In this document: positions 11,894 to 22,553 of the stretch, piece by piece | Numbering within the stretch: position 1 is the stretch's first letter | Layout of the letters: every line of letters starts with the position of its first letter | Source: Vitrella brassicaformis | Lineage: Eukaryota > Sar > Vitrellaceae | NCBI GenBank assembly: GCA_001179505.1 | Contig: CDMY01000255.1 | Coordinates: 441,962-505,961, forward strand | DNA: 64,000 nt | Reading direction: 5' to 3' | Program-made: the position numbers and the translations under genes | The notes under the pieces: model-generated | The model's input: the letters and a program-made list of their open reading frames with translations, nothing else | Databases searched by the model: none | What the model was told of the DNA's origin: nothing

Positions 11894-13336
11894 CATGCAG
11901 ATGAGGAAAATGTTGGCAAAGCAAACAGATCCCATCCCCGGTGGATTGGATTGGATCGGGCCCCACGCACCAGTAGTCTGTGCAGGTTGAGGTGCTGAGC
12001 CTGTCCGAGAATGGTGAGTGCGGCCAGGCCGCAGTAGGTGTAGCCACCGTGCGACTCGGAACCTGGCTCCGACGCTATCCCGCCGTCCCAACGCTGGCAA
12101 CTGCCACACACACACACACACACACGCGTCCACAGACCAGATCCCCGTATGTGTGTGTGTGTACATGGAATGGATAGATGGATGGATGTGGGGGCCCATT
12201 GTGCTGCTTACGCTGCGATGTGTTGGGGTATGCCGTCGACGAGCTCGTCAGTTAGCAAGTGCAGCATCGAGGCGGTCGCTATGGCGCAGTACACACCCCT
12301 GAATGAATGAAGATGCAATGAATAGCTATCTGATGTGTGTGTGTTGTGAGCAGAGCACATCGGTAGGTAGGTACCTCATGTCGCTCTCCCCTCCCTCGTG
12401 CAGGTCGAACCCCCCCCTCTGGACATTCTTGACACGCATCAGAAAGGAATACAGACGACCCCTGACACACATACATACATACACACACCCATCCACTCTC
12501 TCTCTCTCTCCCCTGCCATCCCCTGCCGTGAGAATGCCCCGCCCCACCCACCCACCGTCCTGCACCTGTCCACACATCTGTAAGCTTCCTCCCCGCCGAT
12601 GACCATGAGTGCGGCCACACAGGCGTATGTGGGCGCGAGGTGCGCCAGCTGACCTGGCCCGCCGCCAAAGCCCCCATCAGGGTGCTGACACCGTGCCAGG
12701 AACGACACCACACTGCATGACACACACAAACACAAACCCAAACACAATGCCTGACGGACGATGGACACACAGGCGCCCTCCTTGCTGACTGATGTGATGG
12801 TTACTTTACTGACTTCCGTTTGGTGGCGTCATCGAGTTGATAGTTGAGGAGCTCCAGTGAGTGTGTGATCCAAAAGACGAACCAGCCCCGGGAGGCGTCG
12901 AGGCCGCTCATGCACGCCGGCAGCCGCGTGAGCCCCTCCATAAGGCACGGCAGCAGACGGTCGCGGTGCAGACGGATGCTGACACACATGCACCACACAG
13001 GCACACGCAGGCACACCGGCCATGGGAATCGCCTCTCTCTTGCAACAAACCCCGTGGCCTCACTCACAGAACTCACAAGGTGGTTCCTCCAACTTGGTTG
13101 TCGGTGTTGATGAAGTTCCTGAAGAGGGCCACACAGATGTCCTCGATGGCTTTCTGCTCGTCAGACGTCCTCGTCGAGATGCCGTCGTCCACTGGCGGAG
13201 CTGCACCACCACCAGCACCGCGGCCAGACGAAGATCCACGGTGGGAACTCATCTCATCTATCTGCGTCATTTGAGCTCGCAGTGGTCCTTCGCACAATTG
13301 AGGTGATAGCGGAGAGGATGGCAGACGTAGCCACAT
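10684..13336 (-). CDS. FNTB: Protein farnesyltransferase beta subunit
   Basis: Catalytic beta subunit that, with an alpha subunit, transfers farnesyl to the cysteine of C-terminal CAAX boxes. About ten exons can be followed: the N-terminal LDASRGWFVFWITHSLELL, HPDGGFGGGPGQLAHLAPTY, RVKNVQRGGFDLHEGGESD, QRWDGGIASEPGSESHGGYT, VEGGFQ then GRTNKLVDSCYSFW, LLRDKPGK, and DFYHTAYALSGTSLSQ. The GGFxGR-x-NKLVDxCYSFW and DKPGK-x(2)-DFYHT signatures point to farnesyltransferase rather than geranylgeranyltransferase I or II. The zinc ligands D, C (both in the LVDSCY segment) and H (DFYHT) are present. The first in-frame ATG after an upstream stop is at 13334-13336; a second Met 23 codons on (AQM, about 13267) is also possible. 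The C-terminus (after FYNVRFDKVRMARDFF) is extended and ends IDSRGTS. Confidence 0.93.
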
Positions 13337-13368
13337 GACCGGCGCAGTGCAGCCGACCTTCACTTCAC
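13337..13368. promoter_or_regulatory. 32-bp spacer between divergent start codons
   Basis: Only 32 bp separate the farthest-upstream possible FNTB ATG (13336, minus) from the ATG of the EF-hand phosphatase (13369, plus). Either transcription starts inside the opposite gene, or the true FNTB start is the downstream Met near 13267, which widens the gap to about 100 bp. In both cases promoter elements must be shared or overlap coding sequence. Confidence 0.5.
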
Positions 13369-16300
13369 ATGGCGTCGCTCAAGTCACCGTCGTCCGTCGG
13401 CACTGATGGCATAGGAGGAGCTCCGCAGGTGACGGTGCAGCGCAACTGGCTGCAGCCCGGCACCTTCAACCAGCAGGAATGGGGCAACTGGAAGAGCCAC
13501 AGTAAGCATGGCATGACACACCACCCGCATCCATCCATCGTTGGGTTAACTGCATCCTCGAAGGAGGAGAGATGCTTCCCCTGTGTGTGGTTTGTTTGCA
13601 TGCAGCCCTTCTGCTGCGCCAGAGCGTCGAGCGGCTCAACTGGGAGGAAAACAGAGAATGGTCGGTAGGTAGTTAACAAGCGAAGAAAAGTGTATGTGTC
13701 TGTGTGTGCACAATGAATTCAACGCACAATGAATGCACTGCAGGTGCCTGTGCGCATGGCGTGCGAAGTCTGGCCGTAGCGGGGATGCGCAGATGACGTG
13801 CGCTGAGTTTGAGGACCTCATCGCCGACTACCCCCAATGCATGAGCGGCAGCAAATCAGTCCACCCTGGGGAGCCTGGCGGGGCCGCCAGGGCCTTCGCG
13901 TTTATCGACCGCAACAAAGACGGACAGATATCCGTATATATGCACACAGATCGATCCGAAGGGGGGGCCTGCTGGATGGATGGATGGATGGATGGATGTG
14001 TGTGTCTGTGTGTGTGTCTGTGTGCAGGAGGTAGATTTCCTGGCCGGCTGCATCGCGATGTCGCCACACACTGCACAGGTACAGGTGGGTGGGTGTCGCC
14101 ACACACTGCAAATGACCTTTCTCGGGTCATGGATGGATGTCTGGCTGGGTGTGGGTGCAGAGGGACTTGTCGGAGCCGTATTCGCAGCTGCGTCTGCAGC
14201 TGTTGTTCCAGAACTATGACGCCAACCTCGACGGCAGACTCGACAAAGACGAACTCGCCGCACTCATCACCGACCTCTACGCCGTCAAGGGGTCGCATGA
14301 CACACAGGCAAGGATCCTCTGTGTGTCCATCCATCCATCCATCAATCCAAGTGTCAAGTGTCGTGTGGTTGGGTGCATGGATGCGGTGCAGAAGGCATCG
14401 GCGTGTGCGGCCACCCTTCACAGCCACCACGGCGGGGATCTGACGTACTCAGACTTCTATCGCATGGTGGAGCAGCGCAACATCAATGGCACTCCAATGC
14501 TCTTCAGATTCGCAAAGGTGGGGCTCAGCTCAGCGAGGGGGGCACACAGCACAGCACAGCACAGCAGGCATCGCATAGGAATGTGCAATTTATCTATCTA
14601 TCTTTCTATCTTTCTATCTATCTATCTATACCTCGGTGCTCTGTGGGTGCAGGACTTCGCCCAAGCGGTGTGTGAGAAGATGGGTGGTGTGGCCACGGCC
14701 CCCCCGCACCCACACCCACAGTCACACCCACAGCCAGCAGAGACCAAGACGCAACCCAACGAGTGAGCCTGCCGCCCAACAGACAAACAGACAGACAGAC
14801 AGACCGACAGACCACCAACATCCGCAATGGATGCCATGTGTGTGTTGTGTGCACTGCAGAGGGGTGCACCACCCGTCCTCTCCCCGGTGTGTGGCTGGGA
14901 CCATGCCTTCTGACGGTGGTTGTGGTGGTGGTGGTATGGGTCGGGAGTCGGTGAGGCTGCGGGGCAGCCCTCAGCAGCAGGAGCAGCAGCAGCAGCGGGG
15001 CGCGTCGCATCCCTATGGTCAGTGGGCAGCCATACGTACGTACGTACGTACGATGGATGGATGGGAAATTGGTGGATGCAGGTGAGGTTGACGGCAACTA
15101 CGACGCCATACATGACGAGACCAACGTATACACACCCCACAGCCCACCACGCCCCACACACCTACACCCCCCCACACACACCCACACGCAAGACGCTCTC
15201 TCCCTCTGCGTGGATGGATTGGTGGACAGTTGCCCCTCCGTGTGGTCCGCACACTGATGGCCGCGTCGGCCGACGGGGCGACATCGCTGGACGCCAGCGC
15301 CCCCTTCATCCTCTGCACCAGCGACGAGGTCAAGATGCTCTGCGACATGGTCGTGCCGCACCTCATCCACGAAAACACACTCGTAGAGGTAGTTTAAGGG
15401 GGCGGGGCGCTCTCTCCGTGGCACACACAGACACAGACAGACACAGAGAGAGGGGGGGGGAACGGTATATATTTCTGTGTCTGTGTCTGTGTGTGGTGTG
15501 GTGTGGTGTCTTGTGTTGTGTGGTGAGAGTGCAGTTGTCGCTGCCTGTGCGGGTGTACGGCGACATCCACGGCAACCTGCCGGACCTGCTGACCTTCTTC
15601 AACACATACGCGTGGCCTGACAGACGCCGAGGGGACATCCTCACCACCAACTACCTCTTCCTCGGTGGGTGGTGGGGTGAATGGGTGGGTGGTGAGGCCA
15701 GACGCACAGGCGGATAGAATCGCTGATGCGTGTGTGTGGTGTGTGTGTGTGTGTGCGTGTGTGTGTGTGTTTAGGTGACTACGTGGACAGGGGGGCGTTT
15801 TCGCTGGAGGTGGTGCTGCTCCTCTTTGCACTCAAAATACAGGCATGCAAGAGCTCCCTCCCTCCCCCCACCCACCCACCCACCCTCCCACCCCCCGACA
15901 CACACCCGTGCGCTGTGCCGTGCCGTGCCGTGCCGTGCCGTGCCGTGTGTGCAGTATCCCGAGTCGGTGTACCTGCTGCGCGGCAACCACGAGGACCGCA
16001 TCCGTGAGTCAGCCACGCTCAGTCAGTGGCTGACGCTTGCTCATATCTGATGTGCGTGGGTGTGTGTGGGTGTGGGTGTGTGCAGTGAACAAGTCGTATG
16101 GGTTTGGGAGCGAGTGCGTTAGGAAACTCGGTGGGTCGGTCGGTCGGTACACACAGACACAGACACAGACACACACAGATGGATGGATGGATGGATGTGT
16201 TTGCCTGCATTTGTTTGTGCACATGTGTGTGTGTGTGTGTGTGTGTGTGCGGCAACTTAGGTGCGTCTGGCGACGGTTTGTGGGAGTTGATTAACGACGT

Positions 16301-17615
16301 GTTTGAGTTCCTGCCCCTCGCCGCACTCGTAGACGGACAGATATTCGCCATACACGGTGAGTGAGCCCAGCAAACGGCGCCAGAGATCCATCGGGACGAG
16401 TGTGTGTGTGTGTACCTGCAGGCGGCATAGGCGACAGCATCGGTAGCGTTGACGACCTGCGGGACCTCCGCAAGCCCATCAACATACCCATACCATCCAA
16501 TCTACACCGTAACTAACCACAACCGCCCCTACACACACAACACCAAACCACATTCCGCACTTATTCGTCTCATTTGTCTGGTGCGCTAATGCAGCGGCGT
16601 CCCTGGAGCAGCGTCGCATCCTCGACGCCCTGTGGTCCGACCCCACAGACAGCGAGGAGCACTTCGGCACGATCGCATCGCAGAGGTGAGCACAAGAAAT
16701 TTATCCGGCCCTCGTCAACTCGTGCACCCATCTGGCTGACAAAGTCCCCCCTGTGTGCATCTCGACAGAGGCAACAACACGTGTCGCTTCGGCCCCGATC
16801 GCGTGATGGACTTCTGCGAGCGAAACCAACTCAAAATGGTCATCAGGTCAGAGATATGGCCCCATTACACACACACACACACACACGAGAAGACACCTCG
16901 CTCAGTGAGTGGACACATAAGCATGTCGGTCACGAGGTGTGTTCAGGGCTCACGAGTGCGTCAAATACGGCTACGAGTGGTTCGCGAGAAACCGTCTGCT
17001 GACGGTCTTCTCGGCGTCCAACTACTGCAATGCATTCGCCAATGACGCTGCCGCCGTGAGTGAGGCAGCGAGGCACGGACGGATGGATGGATGGATGTCA
17101 CACAGCACAGCCCCAGCAATCCCTCCCTCCCTCCCTCCCTCCCTGCAATGCTCTGCAGGTGGTGCTCCGCCGAGACGCCTCAACCGGCCGCATTAGCACC
17201 CTCTTTCAGGTATAGCTACCTACCTACCGTAGGTCGTGTCGGCCCTTGTGCATTGCCCTGTGGTTGCCTGCCTGCCTGCACGAACCAATGAATAGATGAA
17301 GGCACTGCACATCAGTCAATAATGAGTGGGTGAGTGCGTCTGGCAGGTGTTGTGGGGCGGTGCTGTTGACACGAGCAACGGCTGGCTGGGCAACCAGGCC
17401 AGGCCCCCCACACCGATGCGGGGCAGGCCAGGCCCGCCGCAGACAGAAGAGGACCACCACCATGCACATGCATATGGTCAGGGGGCCAGGATGATCAGTA
17501 AGGAAGGCGATCTGCCTCAGCCTGTCTGTCTGTCTGTCTCATGGGGGGGGGAGTGCACACCTCTCTCTCTCTCTGTGTGTGGTTCTTGTGTGCAGAGACA
17601 ATGAATGGCGCCTGA
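13369..17615 (+). CDS. EF-hand protein fused to PPP-family Ser/Thr phosphatase (PPKL-like catalytic domain)
   Basis: A gene of some 17-20 exons. N-terminal half: a canonical EF-hand loop DRNKDGQISEVD (joined across the intron at 13933-14028), a second loop DANLDGRLDKDE near 14217-14252, and a degenerate third helix-loop. C-terminal half: a complete PPP phosphatase with GDIHGN (15559-15576), GDYVDRG, LLRGNHED, HGGIGDSIGS, LWSDPTDS, RFGPDRVMDFCE, MVIRAHECVKYGYEW and TVFSASNYCNAF. All metal-binding motifs are intact, so it should be an active calcium-regulated phosphatase. The GGIGDSI, LWSDP and FGPDRVM wording resembles the Kelch-type PPKL/BSU group more than PP1, PP2A or PP5, but no Kelch repeats are visible. 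The last exon is tiny: after the donor near 17500 it adds a few codons ending TMNGA, stop at 17613-17615. Animal PPEF also joins EF-hands and PPP, but in the opposite order. Confidence 0.85.
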
Positions 17616-17911
17616 AGAGCCGCTTGGCTGGCTGGCTGGCAGGCTGCGTCGGTCGGTCGGTCGCTAGAGTGCACACATCACATGCCCGCGTGGCGTGGTG
17701 GACATGAGCAATGCTGGTGCCACCAGCTGCAGTTGTGTGTGCGTGTGACGACACCGACATGACTTGACATGGCTTCCGTGTGCATGTGTGTATGTTGCGT
17801 ACACGATGTTGATAAGGTCCGCACACACACACAGTCCGACCATCTATCTCATCTGACGACACCGCACTCAGTCCATCCCATTCAGTAAATAAGTCACTCA
17901 CTAATCAATTA

Positions 17912-20765
17912 TCACTCCCCCGGGCAGTCGACGCAGATATCTGAGACCAGGTCCGCCAGCAGTGAGGCCAGATAACCGTCCTTCTCCACACACCAGCACC
18001 CACACGCACCCCTGACACGTCAGAAGCGACACACAGCCACACAGATACATACTCACACCACACCAATGAACGAACGCCATTTCCTCCTCTGCCTCTCTCG
18101 GTGTCGCTCAGCTCACCTGTGGCTCGGTGCATTGCTCGCCAGGCGGTCATCAAGCCGACGTCGGCTCAGCACCTCATTGCCAAGGTCCACCCCAGCGTTG
18201 CGCAGCGCCCGGACTCTCCCCTCCTCACTGCTTGCCACCAGCTCCTCACACGACGCTGCACCAGCAGCAGCAGCAGCATTGCCGTTGTCTCCCTGCAGAT
18301 GTGCCGCCAGGGTCTGTTGGTCCAGCCGGCTCATGAGCTCCAGACAGGCCACGCCACACTCGTGCCGCTGCACCCACGGAAGCAGGTCCTGTGTGTGGGG
18401 CCTGAGTGCGGCCGTGATGATGGACGAGACAAGGGGGGATTGCTCCATCAGGGAGAGCAGGGTCCTCGCGACGACATCGAGGGTCTCGGCCCGCACATCC
18501 AGCAACGGGGGGCGGCTGGACAATGGTGCTGGTGGTGGCCTCCGTCTGAGTGGGTGTGCTGGCTGTGTGAAGCACCGGGCCAGATCATCTGCCAGCTCCC
18601 GAACCGCTGCCTCATCCAGGCACTGGGCGAGTGCCATCGGAAGCGACTGCCAGAAGCGGCAGCACGCCACACAGGGGCTGCTCGCGCCGGCCTCCATCTC
18701 GCTGACGGGACAGAAGAGCGCCTTGGTCGCTCCCCGCAGGTCATTGCCACACTCCTGCATCACCACGTGGGGGTAGTGAGAGGCAATCACTGCCACCGTC
18801 CGCCACGCCATGGTGCATCTGTCGCCCTCCGCACGGGTGACGCTGGCGTGGTCGTCGGTGTGAAGGTTGCTGGCGAGTGTGCGCACAAAGGCTGCGAGGG
18901 AGGGGGGCGGTGGGGTGTTGGTGCCGGGGGGGAGCAGGGCCATCAGCCTCGTGGTGAGGGTGAGCACGGAGCTGCCATGGTCGCTCAGAAGCTCCTTCAC
19001 GCACCACGTCTCAGCCATGTCCGCCAGCAGCGCGTCGAGACTCTCGACCTTGATAAGCACCCCAGTGTCTGTGTCCGCCGCAGCCCCCAGCACCGCCAAA
19101 AGGCCGGCCAGCCAGTCGCTCAGCGACAACTCACCGTCGTCTCCACCACCCTCCTCCAGCTCCAGAATGCTGATGCTGCTGCCTGAGCCGCAGGGCCGGC
19201 AGGGGTCACGTCCATCATCCCAGCAAGCGCCGATCTGCCTTCGGATGAAGTCGACGAGAGGGCCGCATGTCGGTGGCGATAGAAGGGGGAGGCAGTGGAC
19301 GGCCAGCCGCAGGGAGAGGAAGGACATGGGCGCTGTGAGAGCGTCGCTATCTTGCTGCTGCATGGCGATCTCGTGCAGGGTGTGTCGGAGGTGCTGGTGC
19401 AGGGGGAAGGCCGATGAAGGCCCTGGTGGGTCGCTGCACACGGTGTGGGTCAGCTCTACCAGCGCGTCCACACCCTGAACAACACGCACCAAAACACATA
19501 CATACATCGCTTCAGCCAGGCAGCCAGGCAGCCATGATCCATGATGCTTCTGTCTGTCTGTCTGTGCGTTCACTTCACCTGTTGCGTCCGTTGGCTCCAC
19601 CACTGCTGCAGCACCAGCGGCACACGCAGTTCATCCACCTGCACACCGACACACACACGGATGCTGCCTGTCTGCTATCCGTGTGTTTGCTTGAGTAGAA
19701 TATAAACACACCAAGCTGACAGCGTAGCTATGCTGTGTCTTGGCCCACTCGTCCACATCCACGGTGCCGCCCACACGTGCCTCGAGAGCCAGGGCAGAAC
19801 ATATCAGGGCCAGAGTGCCCTCCATGCCCATGCCACACTCATGATCCTTCAGACGCAGCGGCAGCGGTGTCTGAGAGGCCGCCAGCAGGCCAGTCAACAT
19901 TCGAGCGGCGTCCCAACGCACCTTGTGAGGCGTTCTGCAGGCACACAGCACAGGAGGGCACACAGACAGACATTTGATGGATGGATGGATGGTTTGGGGT
20001 GTAGAGAGGCGGCATGGATGGATGGGTACCTTTGGGCATTCAGCAATGAAACAAGCCCATTTATCCACTGATCTCTGCGCGAGGGTGATTCCCGCATGGC
20101 GGCCATGATGATCTTGCGGCCAGTCGTGTGCCGAAGAAGGCCGTCGAGGAGGGGCAGGTACGCCGGCATACTCTCAAACTCCTGCACACACACACACACA
20201 CACTTGACTGATGCATCTGCCGCGTATCGTATCTGTGCTTATCCTTCTGCAGATCTCACCTGCCTTTCCATGACGTCTGGACGGGACACACAGTCCACCA
20301 TAGCAGTCAGATCTCCGTCAGCAGCCCCACCGCCTTTGTTCGTCTCACACACAGCCGCCACCAGAGCTCCCATCATCACGGCCGCGAAGCTCACGACGAG
20401 TGCAGGAGTCGAGGAGGGCTCCAGCACCCATCTCGACAAAATCATCCACAGCGACTTGAGCTGTGTATGGTGCAGCGCATGTCGGTGTGAGTCGATGTAC
20501 TCGGCCAGCCACTGTGGGAGGGCCTCGCCTGACTCGCTCTGCAGCAGCCGGGCCGCCCTGCCCTTGGAACCGTCCAGCTGCCTCAGGAATGCGCCAAGGA
20601 CCTGCAGACATGACATGTACGTGTCTGTGTGAAGCACATTGGCATCCACAGAGAGATTTGCGGACGGATCTACCTACCCACCTGGAGGTTGACATCTTGC
20701 AGCGTTTTGGCTTTCTTGACGCATGTGCTCCGCTCCCGCATCTTCTCAAACACACGACGTCCCAT
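17912..20765 (-). CDS. Large uncharacterised protein, probably alpha-helical repeat (HEAT/ARM-like)
   Basis: About 860 residues. The ATG at 20763-20765 is the first after an in-frame stop and gives MGRRVFEKMRERS. Exons continue (PQWLAEYIDSHRHAL, MPAYLPLLDGLLRHTT, DAARMLTGLLAAS) into one very long exon of some 490 codons (about 18113-19480). The last short exon ends SDICVDCPGE with the stop at 17912-17914; the final intron joins in frame using the TCAG acceptor near 18014. The sequence is rich in L and A in amphipathic spacing, with recurring LLxxL and polar loops, as in helical-repeat scaffolds. No catalytic motif, signal peptide or membrane segment is seen, and I do not recognise the family. 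A 361-codon frame on the opposite strand across the long exon is a shadow. Confidence 0.6.
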
Positions 20766-21052
20766 TTTCCCCTGGGATTCCTCGCCCTTTTTGAGCTGCG
20801 GCAGGCAGCTGTTTCAGGGAGCACCCTAGGCGGCCTGACGGTTTGAGCTTGCGGTTCCGGAAGGTGAGAGAGCAAACAACAAACGGCGACGGAGAGAGAG
20901 GCTGTGGCCTTGCGCTACTGCTGCTGGGCTGCCGCATCCACGCCCGCAGAAGAGCTGCGCTTGCAAGCTATCATCGACCCCTGCAGATCTTGGGCCCATT
21001 CCGACGTTGCAGCCGTTCCTGTGTCCCTCCACCTCTCTGTGTGCCACTCACT

Positions 21053-22553
21053 ATGAGTGTACGGCTGCTGCTTCCGTTGGTCGGTTCTCTTCTGCTGCGG
21101 CAGGCGGCTGCCCATGCAGGCCATCTACACGCGGGAGGCTCGGAAGAGGGAGAGACCTTCGGGCTGGGGTCTGCAGCAGCAGCAGCAGCAGCAGGGAGTG
21201 GGGGTGGTGGTGGTGCGCAGCTGCAACAGGAACAGATGACTCAGCCGTGGTACGGCTTGGCTTTTGGGGTGGTGGTAGTGTCGGCCTTGTCGCATCTCGT
21301 TGGCCTGCTCTTTGTCTTCGTCCCGCACATCCGACAGGTGGGCAGTGGGGAGGGAGGAAACATGGATACGGGTGGATTGGCTCAACTGACATGGATACGG
21401 GCGGATTGGCTCAACTGACAGTGATGCAAGTGTTTGTGTTGTGTATGCAGGCCTACTTTGACAAGTCTCGGGCGTCGTCGGCGGCAATCTGCTGCCTCCT
21501 GGGCGGCTGTGGGGGCATATTGCTGCAGCTGGGCATTACCCTCTTCGCCGACTCCAGCTCCATCTTCGATAAGGCCGTCAGCAGCAACGGCAGCGCCTTC
21601 GCCACCTTGTCCTTCTTCGCCGGCATGGCTGTGGTCGCCCTCTGTGACGTGATAGTGCTCTGCTTCACTGCGAGGAGGCGGGGCTCTCAGCAGCGAAGGA
21701 GGGCTCAGGAGGCCGGGGAGGGGTACAAGCCCACCGCTTCCATCTCTAGGGATGTGACGACGGCCAACGGTTGCAGCAACGACGGACCGTCATGCCCTGG
21801 TGTGCCGATGAAGGACCGACTGCAACCGGGGAGCAACGGTGATGTGGAGACGGGCAGGAATGATGCAGCAGCAGCAGCAGACGAAGAGGGCTTCTCAGCC
21901 GTGCCGACGATGGAGGCGAGGACCGATGTGACAACAGATGGGTCGGTCACGCCGCCAGCCAAGGCGGCGAGTGACGGTGCCATTGACCGCCTCGCTCGAG
22001 CGGGCATCATCGCCAGCATCTCGGTGGCCTTGCACAACCTTGCAGAGGTCAGTCAGCTCAGCCACAGCCGTGTCCTTCATGGCGATGCTCTGATGCATCT
22101 GTGTGTACTTGTGTGGCCATACAGGGCATAGCGGTGTTCCTGTCAACGGCGCTCTCCCCGTCGCTAGGGGCTGCCCTGGCCGTCGGCATGATCATCCACA
22201 ACGTTCTGGAAGGCTTTGCAGTGGCGGCCCCCATCTACGTGTCGTCAGGTCTCCGCAAGGCCCTCCTGGTCAGCACCGTGCCCGTCGTCACGGAGATCGC
22301 GGCCGCCGCGATTGCCTACGGCGTGCTCATGGCCCTGGGAGCGGACGTGCAGGTGCCTCTGAGTCTGTACGGCGCCCTGTTTGCGATTGCTGCGGGGATG
22401 CTGGCGTACATCGCTCTTGCGCACATGCTGCCAGCGTCCCTGAAGCTGGCCAACTCGGCGGGCGCGAGGGAGAGTGCCGAGAGGTGGTGCATCGGGGGCC
22501 TGATAGTGGGGATGCTTGCGCTGTCACTGGTGGTGCTCGCCATCGACAGCTAG
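21053..22553 (+). CDS. ZIP-family (SLC39-like) divalent metal transporter
   Basis: Three exons. The N-terminus MSVRLLLPLVGSLLLRQAAA is signal-like and is followed by a short histidine-bearing segment (HAGHLHAGG) and a poly-Ala/Gly stretch. Three membrane helices lead to a long charged loop (about 130 residues, near 21665-21990) with no clear His cluster. Then come the hallmark ZIP helices: ALHNLAEGIAV (joined across the intron at 22049-22125) and IIHNVLEGFAV, which carry the HNxxEG metal-binding signatures. The C-terminal helices end LVVLAIDS. The family imports zinc, iron or manganese into the cytosol. The HN..EG pairs resemble the ZupT/GufA branch more than LIV-1. Which membrane it sits in cannot be read from the sequence. 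Confidence 0.88.
21361..21418. repeat. 29-bp tandem duplication inside a ZIP gene intron
   Basis: Two direct copies of a 29-bp unit (21361-21389 and 21390-21418) differ at one base. They lie in the first intron just before the acceptor region. Confidence 0.85.

Noticed and set aside
10684-13336. Geranylgeranyltransferase beta
   Set aside because: The GGFQGRxNKLVDxCYSFW and DKPGK-x2-DFYHT segments are the farnesyltransferase versions.
13369-17615. Calcineurin (PP2B) catalytic subunit
   Set aside because: No calmodulin-binding or autoinhibitory segment follows the PPP domain, and the EF-hands are N-terminal; the motif wording is closer to PPKL.
18101-19186. 361-codon plus-strand open frame
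   Set aside because: It is antisense to the long exon of the helical protein, shows no domain, and its composition follows from GC-rich codon positions on the other strand.
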